Of a DNA stretch of 64,000 nucleotides, positions 7,601 to 18,000 are shown in pieces; position 1 is the first letter of the stretch, and the number at the start of each line of letters is the position of its first letter. The stretch is taken from the NCBI GenBank assembly GCA_021732085.1, contig JAKFVQ010000021.1:306055-370054 (forward strand). The letters run 5' to 3'. The translations under genes and the position numbers were made by a program. The stretch is from Candidatus Obscuribacterales bacterium (lineage in GTDB: Bacteria > Cyanobacteriota > Vampirovibrionia > Obscuribacterales > Obscuribacteraceae). The notes beneath the pieces are model-generated. The model ran no database searches, had not been told where the DNA came from, and saw nothing but the letters and a program-made list of their open reading frames with translations.

Positions 7601-10164
7601 GCAGCCCAACAATGGAACTCGGTGTCGACATTGCAGATCTGAATGTGGTCAACTTGAGAAACATGCCGCCCACGCCAGCAAATTATTCGCAACGCTCCGG
7701 GCGAGCAGGACGAAGCGGACAGCCTGCGCTCGTATTTACCTATTGCAGCAGCACCAGTCAGCATGATCAATATTTCTATCGTAGACCAGAGCAAATGGTA
7801 TCGGGGGTTGTCACACCGCCAAGACTCGAATTAGCCAACGAGGATTTGGTGCGAGCTCATATTCATTCAATTTGGTTGGCCGAAACGAAACAAGACCTGA
7901 AGCGATCCTTGAAAGAGATATTGGATTTGGGAGGTCAGAAGCCATCCCTTTCACTACTAGATAGTGTTATTGATAGTTTGAGAGCGGAAGCAGCCAAAAG
8001 AAACGCCGCCGCGAGAGCCGCCAGCGTTTTACGCTCAATCGAAAATGAAATAAAATCATCCGATTGGTATACAGATCAGTGGCTTGATTCTGTTCTCAAA
8101 CAAGCTCTGGAAAGATTTGATCAGGCTTGCGAAAGATGGCGCTCTCTCTTCAGAGCGGCTTCCAATCAGCGAGACATGCAACACGCAATCGTTGTTGATC
8201 ATCTTCGTAATCAATATGACAAGGACACAGCAAAGCGACTGAGACGAGAAGCCGAGTCTCAAATTGATCTCTTGCTCGATACAAGCAACGTTAGCCAATC
8301 AGATTTCTATAGTTACCGATATTTTGCTAGCGAAGGTTTCCTGCCTGGCTATAGCTTTCCTCGACTACCTCTATCGGCATTCATTCCAGCAAGGAAGAAG
8401 CACGATGGTCGGGACGAGTTCCTCTCGCGCCCACGATTCCTTGCGATATCAGAATTCGGTCCTCGAAGCATCATCTACCACGAGGGGGCTAGATATGTTG
8501 TTAACAAAGTCATTCTTCCTGCAACGGATGATGACGGAAATTTGCCTCTGAGAAATGTAAAACAATGCGAGCGTTGCTCGTATATTCATCCAGTGACAGA
8601 CGGCGTTGGTGATGATCTCTGTAATCAATGCGGCGCATCACTGCCGCTGGCTCGACCCCGAATGTTCAGGCTGGAAAACGTTGTCACCAGAAGAAGAGAT
8701 CGCATAAGTAGCGATGAAGAGGAGCGCGTTAGACAGGGTTACGAATTAAAAACCGGTTTCAGATTTGCTGAATATGCTGGCAGACCTTCAAACCGAATCG
8801 CGACGCTGCAACACCAGGGCGAAGATATTGGAAGTATGACCTATGGCGATAGTGCTACATTGTGGCGCATCAACATTGGCTGGGCAAGACGCCGAGACAA
8901 GCATGATGTTGGATTTGTGCTTGATGTAGAGCGAGGTATTTGGGAGAAAGATCAGAATCAAGCCGCAAACGATGACGACGATAACTCAGATCCTCTGGGC
9001 ACGCGAACAAGCAAAGTCGTGCCATTTGTAGAGGATCGTCGCAACTGCTTAATTTTCCGTCTAAACCAGAAGCTGGATGAAGTGCAAGTTGCGTCACTTC
9101 AATCTGCGTTGAAGTCAGCAATACAGGTAACCTATCAGCTGGAAGACAGCGAACTAGCAAGCGAACCTTTGCCTGATCGTGAACAAGCACATGGCTTGTT
9201 GTTTTACGAAGCAGCCGAAGGTGGTGCTGGAGTTCTCCGACGGCTATTGGATAACGCTGAAGAATTTTCAAACGTAGCCAAAAAGGCTCTGGAGCTTTGC
9301 CATTTCGATCCAGAAACACTGGAGGATTTAGACAAACATCCACGAGCAAAGGAACGCTGCGAAGCTGCATGTTACGACTGTCTGATGAGCTATCGCAATC
9401 AGAAAGATCATTTATTCTTGGATCGCGGACAAATTAGAGATTTGCTTGGCACCTTGCGATCTTGCCAGGTAAATGCAGCCCCCGCACAGTTGACCCGAGA
9501 GGAACACCTTGAGCAACTGATGCGATTGACAGACTCAGAACTTGAACGTGAATGGCTGAGATATTGTGATCATCATGGCTATAGATTACCTTCACATGCT
9601 CAAAAATCCATTGAAAAATGCGGCTCTAAACCTGACTTCTTCTATGAAGAAGCACTCGCCGCCGTTTATGTTGACGGTCCAATCCATGACTATCCTGATC
9701 GGCAAATCCGTGATGAAGAGAAGCGCGCAGCGTTGAGAAACGAAGGATACACAGTCCTTAGATTCAAACACTCCGAGAACTGGCATGAAGGATTTGCATC
9801 AAAGGTATCTGTGTTTGGCAAGGCAAAGAAAGCTGTCAAAATCGAAGAAAGCCTTGAATCGTTTGATAAGGACCTGTTCCCCGAACAACTACATAAGTTG
9901 ATTGAACTCCTGAAAAATGCTGGATTGCATAAGATTGAACCGGGTAGTGACGTTATGCACGAAGGTATGGTTGTCGGAAGGTACTACATGGAAATCGCAA
10001 ATGGTGGCGATTCCAAAATACTTCTCATCGACGCAAACGATCCAGACAAGTCCAAAATACTAGAAGCTCTAAAACAAAACGGTACCGTAATCCTGGAAGT
10101 AATTCCTGGCGAAGAGGAAACTCTCGTCAAAGATGTGTTGAAGAATCTAGGAGGTAAGAAATAA
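4645..10164 (+). CDS. Giant DEAD-box helicase with DUF1998/MZB region and Vsr/DUF559-like nuclease tail (DruE/DrmA-B-like)
   Basis: This 1839-residue superfamily 2 helicase is the first gene of a four-gene defence operon. Visible elements in order: Walker A TGTGSGKS at 113-120; DELH at 231-234; motif III GTSATL; a C-terminal helicase half near 985-1035 with SPTMELGVDIADLN and QRSGRAGRSG; a CxxC...CxxC zinc finger near 1308-1335; the DUF1998/MZB part near 1520-1590 with GGAGVLRRLL and the CEAACYDCLMSY cysteine cluster; then, near 1660-1715, a DUF559/Vsr-like endonuclease signature with PDFFYE, VYVDGPIH and GYTVLRFKHSENW. Helicase plus DUF1998 in one chain is typical of Druantia DruE and corresponds to DrmA plus DrmB in DISARM. 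Its stop overlaps the next ATG by one base. The ribosome site is weak. The role is inferred: translocation on and destruction of foreign DNA. Confidence 0.85.
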   Translation: MDVFEVRQSLIDDYANYIGSFFQIKDPRIENKVKTSLEEGLLWPEPLIQLNPSFEPGMWIDELVKEGVLAPECAKIFRKKPKADVDSGPLRLHKHQEEALRAARTGANYVLTTGTGSGKSLAYIVPIVDHIVRNGSGKGVQAIVIYPMNALANSQEGELKKFLHNGYPNGRSPVTFRRYTGQEKEEEKNEIIANPPDIILTNYVMLELMLTRPSEEKLIAAAKGMKFLVFDELHTYRGRQGADVALLARRVADRVGAEKLQFVGTSATLAGGDNYEEKQREVAVVASKIFGAEVRPENVIGETLRRATPELDFTKNSVITDLARRVSDEDYKLPTEFESFVKEPLSSWLETTFGIKKEPNSERLMRTTPLSITGEEGAAKQLSKLTGVNDKVCAEAIQRGLLAGYTCEPNPETGFPAFAFRVHQFISRGDTVYASLESAESRHLTMFGQQFTPEDRTKILLPMCFCRECGQEYYSIRRKTHSKIGERAVEPRVFQDQAHDATSEAGYLYFNENDPWPDDDPTDRIPDEWLEEGKQGARIKSDRKKYLPKALMLDAGGFESAGGQKYHFVTTPFQFCLNCGVTYSRQRSDFGKLSTLSSEGRSTATTILNLSAILQLRNEETLPLTARKLLSFTDNRQDASLQAGHFNDFVEIGLLRGALYRAVEQAGSSGISHELLCQKVFDSLELPVRFYSLDPTVRFQAKIDTDKAFRDLLGYRLYRDLERGWRITAPNLEQCGLLEIEYLSLKDVTEAEDVWQDTHSVLLNAPPVLRMEICKVLLDHMRRELAIQVDYLDPQFQERIQRESNARLRAPWSIDENERMLRASILYPRSSRGGQDGDGTVYLSPRGAVAQFFKKKLQRLLKDHKLDTNDVQEICKQLLNALKIAGLVAVVREPRDNDDVPGYQLRSSGMLWKVGDGVKAYHDPIRVPRPAESGGKPNSFFVDFYRETAKGLVGLEGREHTAQVDAGARLDREDLFRQGELPILFCSPTMELGVDIADLNVVNLRNMPPTPANYSQRSGRAGRSGQPALVFTYCSSTSQHDQYFYRRPEQMVSGVVTPPRLELANEDLVRAHIHSIWLAETKQDLKRSLKEILDLGGQKPSLSLLDSVIDSLRAEAAKRNAAARAASVLRSIENEIKSSDWYTDQWLDSVLKQALERFDQACERWRSLFRAASNQRDMQHAIVVDHLRNQYDKDTAKRLRREAESQIDLLLDTSNVSQSDFYSYRYFASEGFLPGYSFPRLPLSAFIPARKKHDGRDEFLSRPRFLAISEFGPRSIIYHEGARYVVNKVILPATDDDGNLPLRNVKQCERCSYIHPVTDGVGDDLCNQCGASLPLARPRMFRLENVVTRRRDRISSDEEERVRQGYELKTGFRFAEYAGRPSNRIATLQHQGEDIGSMTYGDSATLWRINIGWARRRDKHDVGFVLDVERGIWEKDQNQAANDDDDNSDPLGTRTSKVVPFVEDRRNCLIFRLNQKLDEVQVASLQSALKSAIQVTYQLEDSELASEPLPDREQAHGLLFYEAAEGGAGVLRRLLDNAEEFSNVAKKALELCHFDPETLEDLDKHPRAKERCEAACYDCLMSYRNQKDHLFLDRGQIRDLLGTLRSCQVNAAPAQLTREEHLEQLMRLTDSELEREWLRYCDHHGYRLPSHAQKSIEKCGSKPDFFYEEALAAVYVDGPIHDYPDRQIRDEEKRAALRNEGYTVLRFKHSENWHEGFASKVSVFGKAKKAVKIEESLESFDKDLFPEQLHKLIELLKNAGLHKIEPGSDVMHEGMVVGRYYMEIANGGDSKILLIDANDPDKSKILEALKQNGTVILEVIPGEEETLVKDVLKNLGGKK

Positions 10165-12242
10165 TGGCTGTTGCTTTGGCGAATAGTTTTCTTGGCTCTC
10201 TGATCAACCTGAATCGCGGTGAACAAAAGCTGGCAGGTGAGTTCGTCGATAAATTCCTTGCAAATCCTGCACATCCAGGACTCAGTTTAGAACGCGTAAC
10301 TCAAGCTAAGGACAAGAATCTCTGGTCAGCGAGAGTTAATCAAGGATTGCGAGCAATTGTGCACAAAGAGGGAGACTTCTGGAGTCTTCTTTATGTGGGC
10401 CAACATGATGATGCCTATACCTGGGCGAGCCGACGTTCAGTCGAGCGAAATCCTCGAACTGGCGCACTACAGGTGGTTGTCGCACCCGAGACAGTAAACG
10501 AAAGAATCTCAGAACTCAAAGCACCTAAATCTCAGCCAGCAATGTTTGCGTCATACAAAGATGATTATCTATTGAGCCTGGGAGTTCCTGAGAGTTGGCT
10601 GCCTACAATTCGGTTGCTGAAAACAGATGAGCAGCTATTGGAAATACTAGGAGATCTTCCTGAAGAAGTTGCAGAACGACTACTAGACCTATCGGCGGGA
10701 AAAACAGTTGCGCCGCCATTGCCAATCTCGGCTGACACACCCGCAATATCGTCGGAGGATAGTCAGAGACGTTTCTATGTAGTTGAAGATAGTGATGAAT
10801 TACTGCGAATGCTTTCAGCACCAATGTCAACGTGGCTTGGATTTATTCATCCTTCACAGCGAAAGATAGCTACCGGAAAATTTAGTGGTCCTGTAAAAGT
10901 GACCGGATCTGCTGGAACAGGAAAGACTGTAGTCGGTATGCACCGAGCTCGTCATCTGGCGCGGCAAGGAAAGAACGTATTGCTTACAAGTTATGTTGGT
11001 ACTTTGTGCGACAACATTCAGGAGAATCTCAAATTTCTATGCAGTCCGGAAGAACTAAAGCGAATAACGGTAGACACTGTTCATGCACAAGCGCTGCAGC
11101 TTATCAGATCTTCTGGTGAGAAGCTAAACATTGTTGATGACAAAGAAATCGCCAAACTGCTAGAGCAATTCCATTGGGGTGGTTGCCCCTTAGATTCAAA
11201 AACGCTACACAGCGAATGGATCGAGATTATTCAAGCTCAAGGCATCAAGACTTGGGAACAATACAGAGACGCTAATCGCAAGGGGCGCGGGCACGCGCTA
11301 GGTGTGAAAGATCGAAAGCTGGTTTGGCAAGTTTTCGAACAGGTATTGCAGCGATTTTCACAGAACGGTATGTGCGATTGGTCGTCGCTTTGCTTACGAG
11401 CCAGGGAGTTGGTAGAAGCTGGTAAGGTCAAGAGCAAATACAATGCTGTAATTGTTGATGAAGTGCAGGACCTACGCCCGCAAGAGATCCGATTTCTTGC
11501 GGGGTTGACAAAGGATGAAAGAGATGGCCTTATGTTGCTTGGCGATGGTGGTCAGCGAATCTATGGTCGCAAAATTTCTTTAAAAGCTCTAAATGTTGAT
11601 GTACGTGGAAGGTCTTTTATCCTGAAGATCAATTATCGAACGACAGCGCAAATTCGTTCATTTGCAGAGCGACTTTTGAAATCTGAACGCGATGACATGG
11701 ACGAAGGCGAAGAGGATCGCGGTGACACAAAAAGTTTGTTGCGTGGTCCAGAGCCACAACTTAAAGGCTTTGAAACAGCTGATCTGGAAGCCGAGTTTAT
11801 TTGCAAAACGATAAGCGACATCGTTAAGCAAGGTGTTACAGCAGAGGACATAGCAATTTTTGCCAGAACGAATGAATTGCTTTCTCCAATAGAAAAATGC
11901 CTTAAAAACAAGAAGTTGGATTTTCGGCATTTGAAAAACGAAGCACCTTCAAACACGCCTGCATTAGGGGTCAATCTCGGCACAATGCACAGAGCAAAGG
12001 GCCTTGAATACAAAGTTGTATTCGTTGCTGGCGTTTCGAAAGACAATCTGCCGTTACCTGTTGCTCTTCGCTCAGCAAAAGACCCAAACGACCGTGGCGA
12101 CGCACTTGAGCTAGAACGGCATCTGTTGTATGTCAGTGCGACACGCGCGCGTGACGAAATGTTCATTACTTGGGTTGGGAAACCAAGCGAGTTTCTCGCT
12201 GCAGAAACTACGGAAAAGCAGCTCACAGGTTCCAGGAGGTAA
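10164..12242 (+). CDS. UvrD/Rep-family helicase with N-terminal RelE/ParE-like domain
   Basis: This is a 692-residue superfamily 1A helicase. Residues about 10-90 resemble the RelE/ParE toxin fold: LARGELY helical start with LNRGEQKLAGEFVDKF, then the strand-rich SARVNQGLRAIVHK and LLYVGQHDDAYTWA. The helicase follows, with Walker A GSAGTGKT at 248-255, DEVQD near 432, NYRTT, TMHRAKGLEY and YVSATRARDEMF. UvrD-type enzymes translocate 3'-5' on single strands. The toxin-like domain may act as an RNA/DNA-binding module or a triggered nuclease, but catalytic residues cannot be judged by eye. The ATG overlaps the stop of the preceding helicase (TAATG) and the next gene starts six bases after its stop, so translation is probably coupled. 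Confidence 0.85.
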   Translation: MAVALANSFLGSLINLNRGEQKLAGEFVDKFLANPAHPGLSLERVTQAKDKNLWSARVNQGLRAIVHKEGDFWSLLYVGQHDDAYTWASRRSVERNPRTGALQVVVAPETVNERISELKAPKSQPAMFASYKDDYLLSLGVPESWLPTIRLLKTDEQLLEILGDLPEEVAERLLDLSAGKTVAPPLPISADTPAISSEDSQRRFYVVEDSDELLRMLSAPMSTWLGFIHPSQRKIATGKFSGPVKVTGSAGTGKTVVGMHRARHLARQGKNVLLTSYVGTLCDNIQENLKFLCSPEELKRITVDTVHAQALQLIRSSGEKLNIVDDKEIAKLLEQFHWGGCPLDSKTLHSEWIEIIQAQGIKTWEQYRDANRKGRGHALGVKDRKLVWQVFEQVLQRFSQNGMCDWSSLCLRARELVEAGKVKSKYNAVIVDEVQDLRPQEIRFLAGLTKDERDGLMLLGDGGQRIYGRKISLKALNVDVRGRSFILKINYRTTAQIRSFAERLLKSERDDMDEGEEDRGDTKSLLRGPEPQLKGFETADLEAEFICKTISDIVKQGVTAEDIAIFARTNELLSPIEKCLKNKKLDFRHLKNEAPSNTPALGVNLGTMHRAKGLEYKVVFVAGVSKDNLPLPVALRSAKDPNDRGDALELERHLLYVSATRARDEMFITWVGKPSEFLAAETTEKQLTGSRR

Positions 12243-12248
12243 ATTGGA

Positions 12249-15089
12249 ATGCCCGAGTACGCAGTGGGAAGTCTGGTAAAAGCAAGAGGACGAGAGTGGG
12301 TTGTTCTGCCAGAATCCACGGAGAAGCTGCTTCTTGTGCGGCCACTTGGTGGAACCGAAGATGAGTCGACGGGTATTCTGACTTCGCTTGAAGAGGTGGT
12401 GCCAGCAAAATTCGCACTACCAGGTCCAAAAGATCTGGGTGACTTCAAGTCCTGCAAGTTATTACGTGACGCTGTGCGGATCGGGTTCCGATCAAGTGCT
12501 GGTCCATTTCGTTCTTTCGGACGCATAGCTGTTGAGCCCAGACCATACCAGCTAGTACCTCTCCTAATGGCATTGAAGCTTGACCCTGTAAGAATGCTTG
12601 TGGCAGACGACGTTGGAATTGGTAAAACCGTAGAAGCAGCATTAATCGCGCGTGAGCTCCTGGACAGAGGAGAAGCAAGGCGGCTTGCCGTGATATGCCC
12701 TCCTCACCTGGCTGAACAATGGCAACTGGAACTGAAGGACAAATTCCATATTGATGCTGAACTGGTTCTTGCCAGCACGGCTGCCAGGCTGGAACGGTTT
12801 TGCGCACCGGGTCAATCACTGTTTGAAGTTTTTCCGTTTGTCATAGTCTCTATGGATTACATAAAATCCGAATCAAGACGAAGCGAATTCGTCAGAAGCT
12901 GCCCGGAATTGGTTATTGTCGATGAAGCACACACGTGTGCATACAGCCCCGGCGGCAGAGGCGGGAGGCATCAGCGATACCAATTGCTGAAGGAACTTTC
13001 TGTAAAAAATCCTGATCGGCACATGATTCTGGTGACAGCGACTCCTCACTCTGGTAATGAAGATGCATTTCGATCTTTGCTTTCAATCCTCAATCCGAAT
13101 TTCGAATCGTTGCCGTCAGATCTAAGCGGCGAACAAAATGTGGAACACAGGCGGAATTTGGCACAATACTTCGTACAGCGGAGGCGTGGCGACATCAAGA
13201 GTTACATGGGTTCTGAAACACTCTTCCCCCAGCGTATTGAAAAAGAGGAAACCTTTAGGCTCTCTGATGAATACAAGAAATTGTTCGACAAAGTGCTGGC
13301 ATATGCTCAGGAGTCCGTTCAGGATGAGCAAGACGGCTCTCATCGTCAGCGGGTCCGCTGGTGGTCCGCACTTGCTCTGCTACGCTCACTAGCTTCCAGT
13401 CCGGCCGCCGCAATGTCAACATTGCTGAATCGTGCTTCTACTGCAGAAACCACTACCCTGGAAGAAGCGAACCAGGTTGGCAGGCAAACAATCTTGGATC
13501 TCGATGGAGATGATGCTGCAGAACGAATGGATTGTATCCCCGGCAGCGATTTTCTTGACGATACTGATAACAGTTCGCCGGAGAAGAGGCGGCTTCGGGA
13601 AATGGCCAAGCTCGCAGAGCAACTGAAAGGAAGCAAGGACACAAAACTGCAAAATCTGGTGCGTGTACTTGAGCAACTTCTGAAAGACGGGTGTAACCCA
13701 ATCGTCTTCTGCCGCTTCGTTGATACTGCTGACTACGTAGCTGATGAACTCAGAAAACGTCTCAAAGGAGTCGAGGTAAGCTCTGTCACCGGCACATTAC
13801 CTCCGGTCGACAGAGAGGAACGAGTTGCAGAACTCAGCAAATCCAATAAGCGCGTTCTTGTTTGCACTGACTGTCTTAGCGAAGGAATCAACCTGCAGAA
13901 GGACTTCGATACTGTAATTCACTATGATCTCTCATGGAATCCAACTCGGCATGAACAAAGAGAAGGCCGCGTTGATAGATTTGGACAGCCTAAAGAACAA
14001 GTAAGGGTGATTACCTATTACGGAACTGACAATAAAATCGATGGTATTGTTCTTGATGTTCTCATTAGAAAACACAAGACAATTAGAAGTTCACTCGGAA
14101 TTTCTGTGCCGGTGCCGGCTGATACAAATCAAGTCTTAGAAGCAATCTTTGAAGGACTCCTTCTCCGAGGCAAACCCACAAAGGAATCGCGCAGTGACAA
14201 GAGATCGGCTCCTGAGGATGTGTTCCAGCTGCAGCTCTTTGAGCCTCAGAAAAAGGCTTTATACGAGGAGTGGGAAGTCGCAGCAGAAAGAGAAAAGCGT
14301 TCACACCAGAGTATGTTTGCGCAGCAGACAATCAAGGTTGAAGATGTATCTCGCGAACTTGAGGCAGCACGAAAAGCGATTGGGTTTGGTATGGATTTGT
14401 GCGCCTTTGTAACCGATGGGTTAATGGCCCATAAGGCTGTCGTGTCTGGCAAAGAGCGGATTTCTGTAGACCTACAAAATATTCCACAAGCACTAAAAGA
14501 GTCCATCGGAAGAGACCAAAACTTCGTAGGGAGGTTTGAGCCGCCGATTGAAAGTGAGGAGCTGTTGCTTTGTCGGACACATCCAGTCGTTGAAGGATTA
14601 GCGAACTATGTAATGGGTTCAGCTCTCGATTCATTGAAAGAGGCAGTTGCCAAAAGAGCTGGTGTCATAAGAACTAAGGACGTTTCGACCCGGACGACAA
14701 TGCTCGTGCTTAGAGGGCGTTATCACATTGTCACCAAAAAGCAATCGGGTGATTCTCGATTGTTAGCCGAAGACTGTATCCTTGCAGCCTTCAGCGGTGC
14801 TCCTGAAAATCCTAAATGGCTTGAATCTAACTTGGCAGAGAATCTGCTAACCGCCAATGTCAATGCAAACATTGCAGCAGACTTGGCCGAAGAGTTTATC
14901 ACTGAGGTCGTTGATTCCTATGATGCTTTGGAACCAGCGCTTCAGAAAGTGATGTCGGCGCGGGCTGATGAGTTATTAGATGCACACCGCAGAGTGCGCG
15001 TGGCTTCCAAGAATCGCGGAATTAAGTACGAAGTACATTCAGAATCTGTCGACGTCCTTGCACTTTACGTTTTCCTTCCGTTGAACTGA
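12249..15089 (+). CDS. drmD: SNF2-like helicase, DISARM DrmD-type
   Basis: The 946-residue product has an N-terminal DrmD-like beta-rich part (GSLVKARGREWVVLP), then a SNF2-type two-lobe ATPase. Visible motifs are DDVGIGKT at 120-127, ICPPHLAEQW, DEAH near 224, TATPHSGNEDAFRSLL, and in the second lobe GINLQKDFD, YDLSWNPTRHEQREGRVDRFGQ. The pattern and length match the SNF2 helicase DrmD of class 1 DISARM, in which it works with an N6-adenine methyltransferase. AGGAGG for this gene lies in the last codons of the UvrD gene. The methyltransferase follows after eight bases. The symbol is given by resemblance; the full DISARM set (separate drmA, drmB, drmC) is absent. Confidence 0.8.
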   Translation: MPEYAVGSLVKARGREWVVLPESTEKLLLVRPLGGTEDESTGILTSLEEVVPAKFALPGPKDLGDFKSCKLLRDAVRIGFRSSAGPFRSFGRIAVEPRPYQLVPLLMALKLDPVRMLVADDVGIGKTVEAALIARELLDRGEARRLAVICPPHLAEQWQLELKDKFHIDAELVLASTAARLERFCAPGQSLFEVFPFVIVSMDYIKSESRRSEFVRSCPELVIVDEAHTCAYSPGGRGGRHQRYQLLKELSVKNPDRHMILVTATPHSGNEDAFRSLLSILNPNFESLPSDLSGEQNVEHRRNLAQYFVQRRRGDIKSYMGSETLFPQRIEKEETFRLSDEYKKLFDKVLAYAQESVQDEQDGSHRQRVRWWSALALLRSLASSPAAAMSTLLNRASTAETTTLEEANQVGRQTILDLDGDDAAERMDCIPGSDFLDDTDNSSPEKRRLREMAKLAEQLKGSKDTKLQNLVRVLEQLLKDGCNPIVFCRFVDTADYVADELRKRLKGVEVSSVTGTLPPVDREERVAELSKSNKRVLVCTDCLSEGINLQKDFDTVIHYDLSWNPTRHEQREGRVDRFGQPKEQVRVITYYGTDNKIDGIVLDVLIRKHKTIRSSLGISVPVPADTNQVLEAIFEGLLLRGKPTKESRSDKRSAPEDVFQLQLFEPQKKALYEEWEVAAEREKRSHQSMFAQQTIKVEDVSRELEAARKAIGFGMDLCAFVTDGLMAHKAVVSGKERISVDLQNIPQALKESIGRDQNFVGRFEPPIESEELLLCRTHPVVEGLANYVMGSALDSLKEAVAKRAGVIRTKDVSTRTTMLVLRGRYHIVTKKQSGDSRLLAEDCILAAFSGAPENPKWLESNLAENLLTANVNANIAADLAEEFITEVVDSYDALEPALQKVMSARADELLDAHRRVRVASKNRGIKYEVHSESVDVLALYVFLPLN

Positions 15090-15097
15090 GGTCGATC

Positions 15098-18000
15098 ATG
15101 AGAACATCCAAGAAAGACCGATTTATTACAATCCGCTCTGAGGGTGGACTTCTGCCGCTGGATTTCCTTGAGCGAGTGGCTTTACTCGATCAAGAAATAA
15201 GTGGTCTGACCCCGGCAGATTATCACTTGGTAGAACATGAAAAGATCAACGAGGCCATAAATCGGGCATGGGACAGACTGCTTGGTTGCTGGGTCTCCTT
15301 CAAATCGGCTATGAGAAATGCAAGCGAAGACGACCCTTTGATTCGAGAAACACGAGAGCGATGGTTACTCCCATTGTTTGATGCACTGGGTTACGGAAGA
15401 CTGACAACGTGCAAATCGATTGAGCTTGATGGTAGAAATTTCCAGCTCAGTCATATGTGGCAGAAGGTACCCCTGCATCTGGTTGGATTCAATGTAGAGC
15501 TTGATCGCAGAACAGCTGGAGTCGCAGGCGCGGCAAAATCTGCTCCGCACGGAATGGTACAAGATTTCCTAAATCACTCGGATGATCACCTATGGGCATT
15601 TGTCTCAAATGGTAGAAAACTCAGGATACTGCGCGACAATGTCAGTCTTACCAGGCAGGCCTTTGTCGAATTCGATCTCGAAGGAATGATGGACGGCGAA
15701 CAGTTCTCGGACTTTCGCGTTTTGTACTTACTATGTCACCAATCACGAGTTGAACAAGAAAAGAGCCAGGATTTTTGGTTAGAGCAGTGGACTTCCTCTG
15801 CTCAGCTAAGTGGTGTCCGAGTCCGGGAAGAACTTGGCAAAGGCGTTGAAGAAGCGATCTCAGTTCTTGGTACGGGATTTTTGCAACATCCAAGTAACGT
15901 CGAATTACGAAATAAATTGAAATCAGGAAAGTTATCGGCACAAGAATACTACAGGCAAATTCTTAGAACTGTTTATCGGTTACTTTTTCTTTTCGTTGCC
16001 GAAGATCGTGGAGCGCTGCTCAGGCGAGAATCTTCAATCGAAGCACGCAACACATATGCTGATTACTATTCTACCCAACGCATTCGTGAAATGGCCGGCA
16101 CGCGAAAGGGGAGCCATCATCATGACTTATGGCAGCGGCAAGCATTGGTCTTTAATGGGCTGGAAAAGGGATGCTCGGAACTTGCTTTGCCAGCGTTAGG
16201 TAGCTTTCTCTGGTCGAGTCAGTCAATAAAAGATATTGCGCAATGTGATCTTTTCAATAGAAATTTCCTAAGCGCGGTTTTTTCTCTGGCATTTACTGAA
16301 GAGGGCAAATCAAAACGAGCTGTTGATTTTAAGAATTTGCGAACAGAAGAGCTCGGAAGTGTTTATGAAGCACTTCTAGAAATGCATCCCCAAGTCGATC
16401 TCGGAAGTAACAAGTTTGGGCTATTCGGCGCAAGTGGAAGTGAGCGAAAGAAAACTGGAAGCTATTACACACCCGCAAGTATAGTGGCATGCCTTATTGA
16501 TTCCGCAATGAATCCCGTTATTCATAGAATTTCAAAAAGGACGAACGCAAAAGATTTGTTGCTGAATATAAAAATCTGCGATCCAGCTTGCGGTAGTGGG
16601 CACTTTTTGCTTGCTGCAGCTAATCGCTTGGCTAGAGCTCTGGCAGCGGCCAGATCAGAAGACGAGGAACCATCTCCTGAAGCATATCGGATTGCATTTC
16701 GCGACGTAATTTCACACTGTATATACGGCGTTGACTTGAATGAAATGTCCGTAGAGCTCTGTAAAGTGAGCCTATGGCTGGAGTCTGTTGACCCTGAGCG
16801 ACCATTATCCTTTCTAGACAGCAAGATTAAGTGCGGAAATAGCTTGGTAGGGGCAACCCCCTCGCTAATTGCGAGGGGGATTCCTGATGAGGCATTTGAC
16901 CCAATCGAGGGTGATGACAAAGTATATGCGAAGCAAATTAAGAAGGCCAATAAAGAACAATCACAAGGACAGCTGCACATATCGATTCTCGATAGAAAAA
17001 GTGAATATAGGAATCTTTCTAACGAGATCGCAAAGGTCGAATCAATCGAAGAGAATTCACTACAAAGTGTCAAAAATAAAGAGAAAAACTATTCGGAACT
17101 CACCAATAGTGATCAATACAAAACAGAAAGATTATTGTGCGACGCCTGGTGCGCCGCGTTCCTTTGGCCACTTAATCCAGGTGCACCACAGCCCTTAACC
17201 CGCTCCCTGTTCGCGTTAGCGGCTACTGATTGGCAGCGCTTGCCTCCGGATTTGCAATCAGAAGTAGAGAAATTACATTCCCAGTACAGATTTTTTCATT
17301 GGCATTTGGAATTTCCAGAAGTCTTTTTTCGCCAAAACGATTCTAAGGACAATTCCTCTCACTGCGGGTGGAACAAGGGATTTGATATTGTGCTGGGCAA
17401 TCCGCCCTGGGAAAGAATAAAATTGCAGCGAGATGAATGGTTCGCCGCCCGTGTGCCTGAGATTGGAAGCGCACAATCTTCGACCGAAAGGGATCGGCTG
17501 ATCAATGAACTTCGCGTTACAAACAAAGAGGTGATTGAAGAATACGAGAAAGAGCTTCGAAAATCTGAAGGAGAGAGTCATTTCATTAGAAAGAGTGGGC
17601 GGTTTCCGTTAGCAGGCAGAGGTGACATAAACACATATTCAATTTTCGCAGAAACAATCAAAGATCTTTTGGATTCAAGTGGCTTTGCAGGTTTTGTGGC
17701 ACCGTCAGGACTAGCTACAGATGACACCACAAAGGTTCTATTTCAAGATTTGGTTCAGGGCGGATTGTTGCGGTCATTCTACGATTTCGAAAACAGGAGA
17801 GGAATCTTCCCAGGGGTGCATAGAAGTTACAAATTTGCTCTTACAACTCTAGCTGGCGAAGGTAATGGACTGGATGACAGCGGAACTGATTTTGTTTTCT
17901 TCGCGCTTGGAGTTGCGGATCTTAGCGCAGAAGATAAGCATTTCCGGCTATCATTAACCGACATTGAAACAATTAATCCAGACACCAAGACTTGTGCAAC

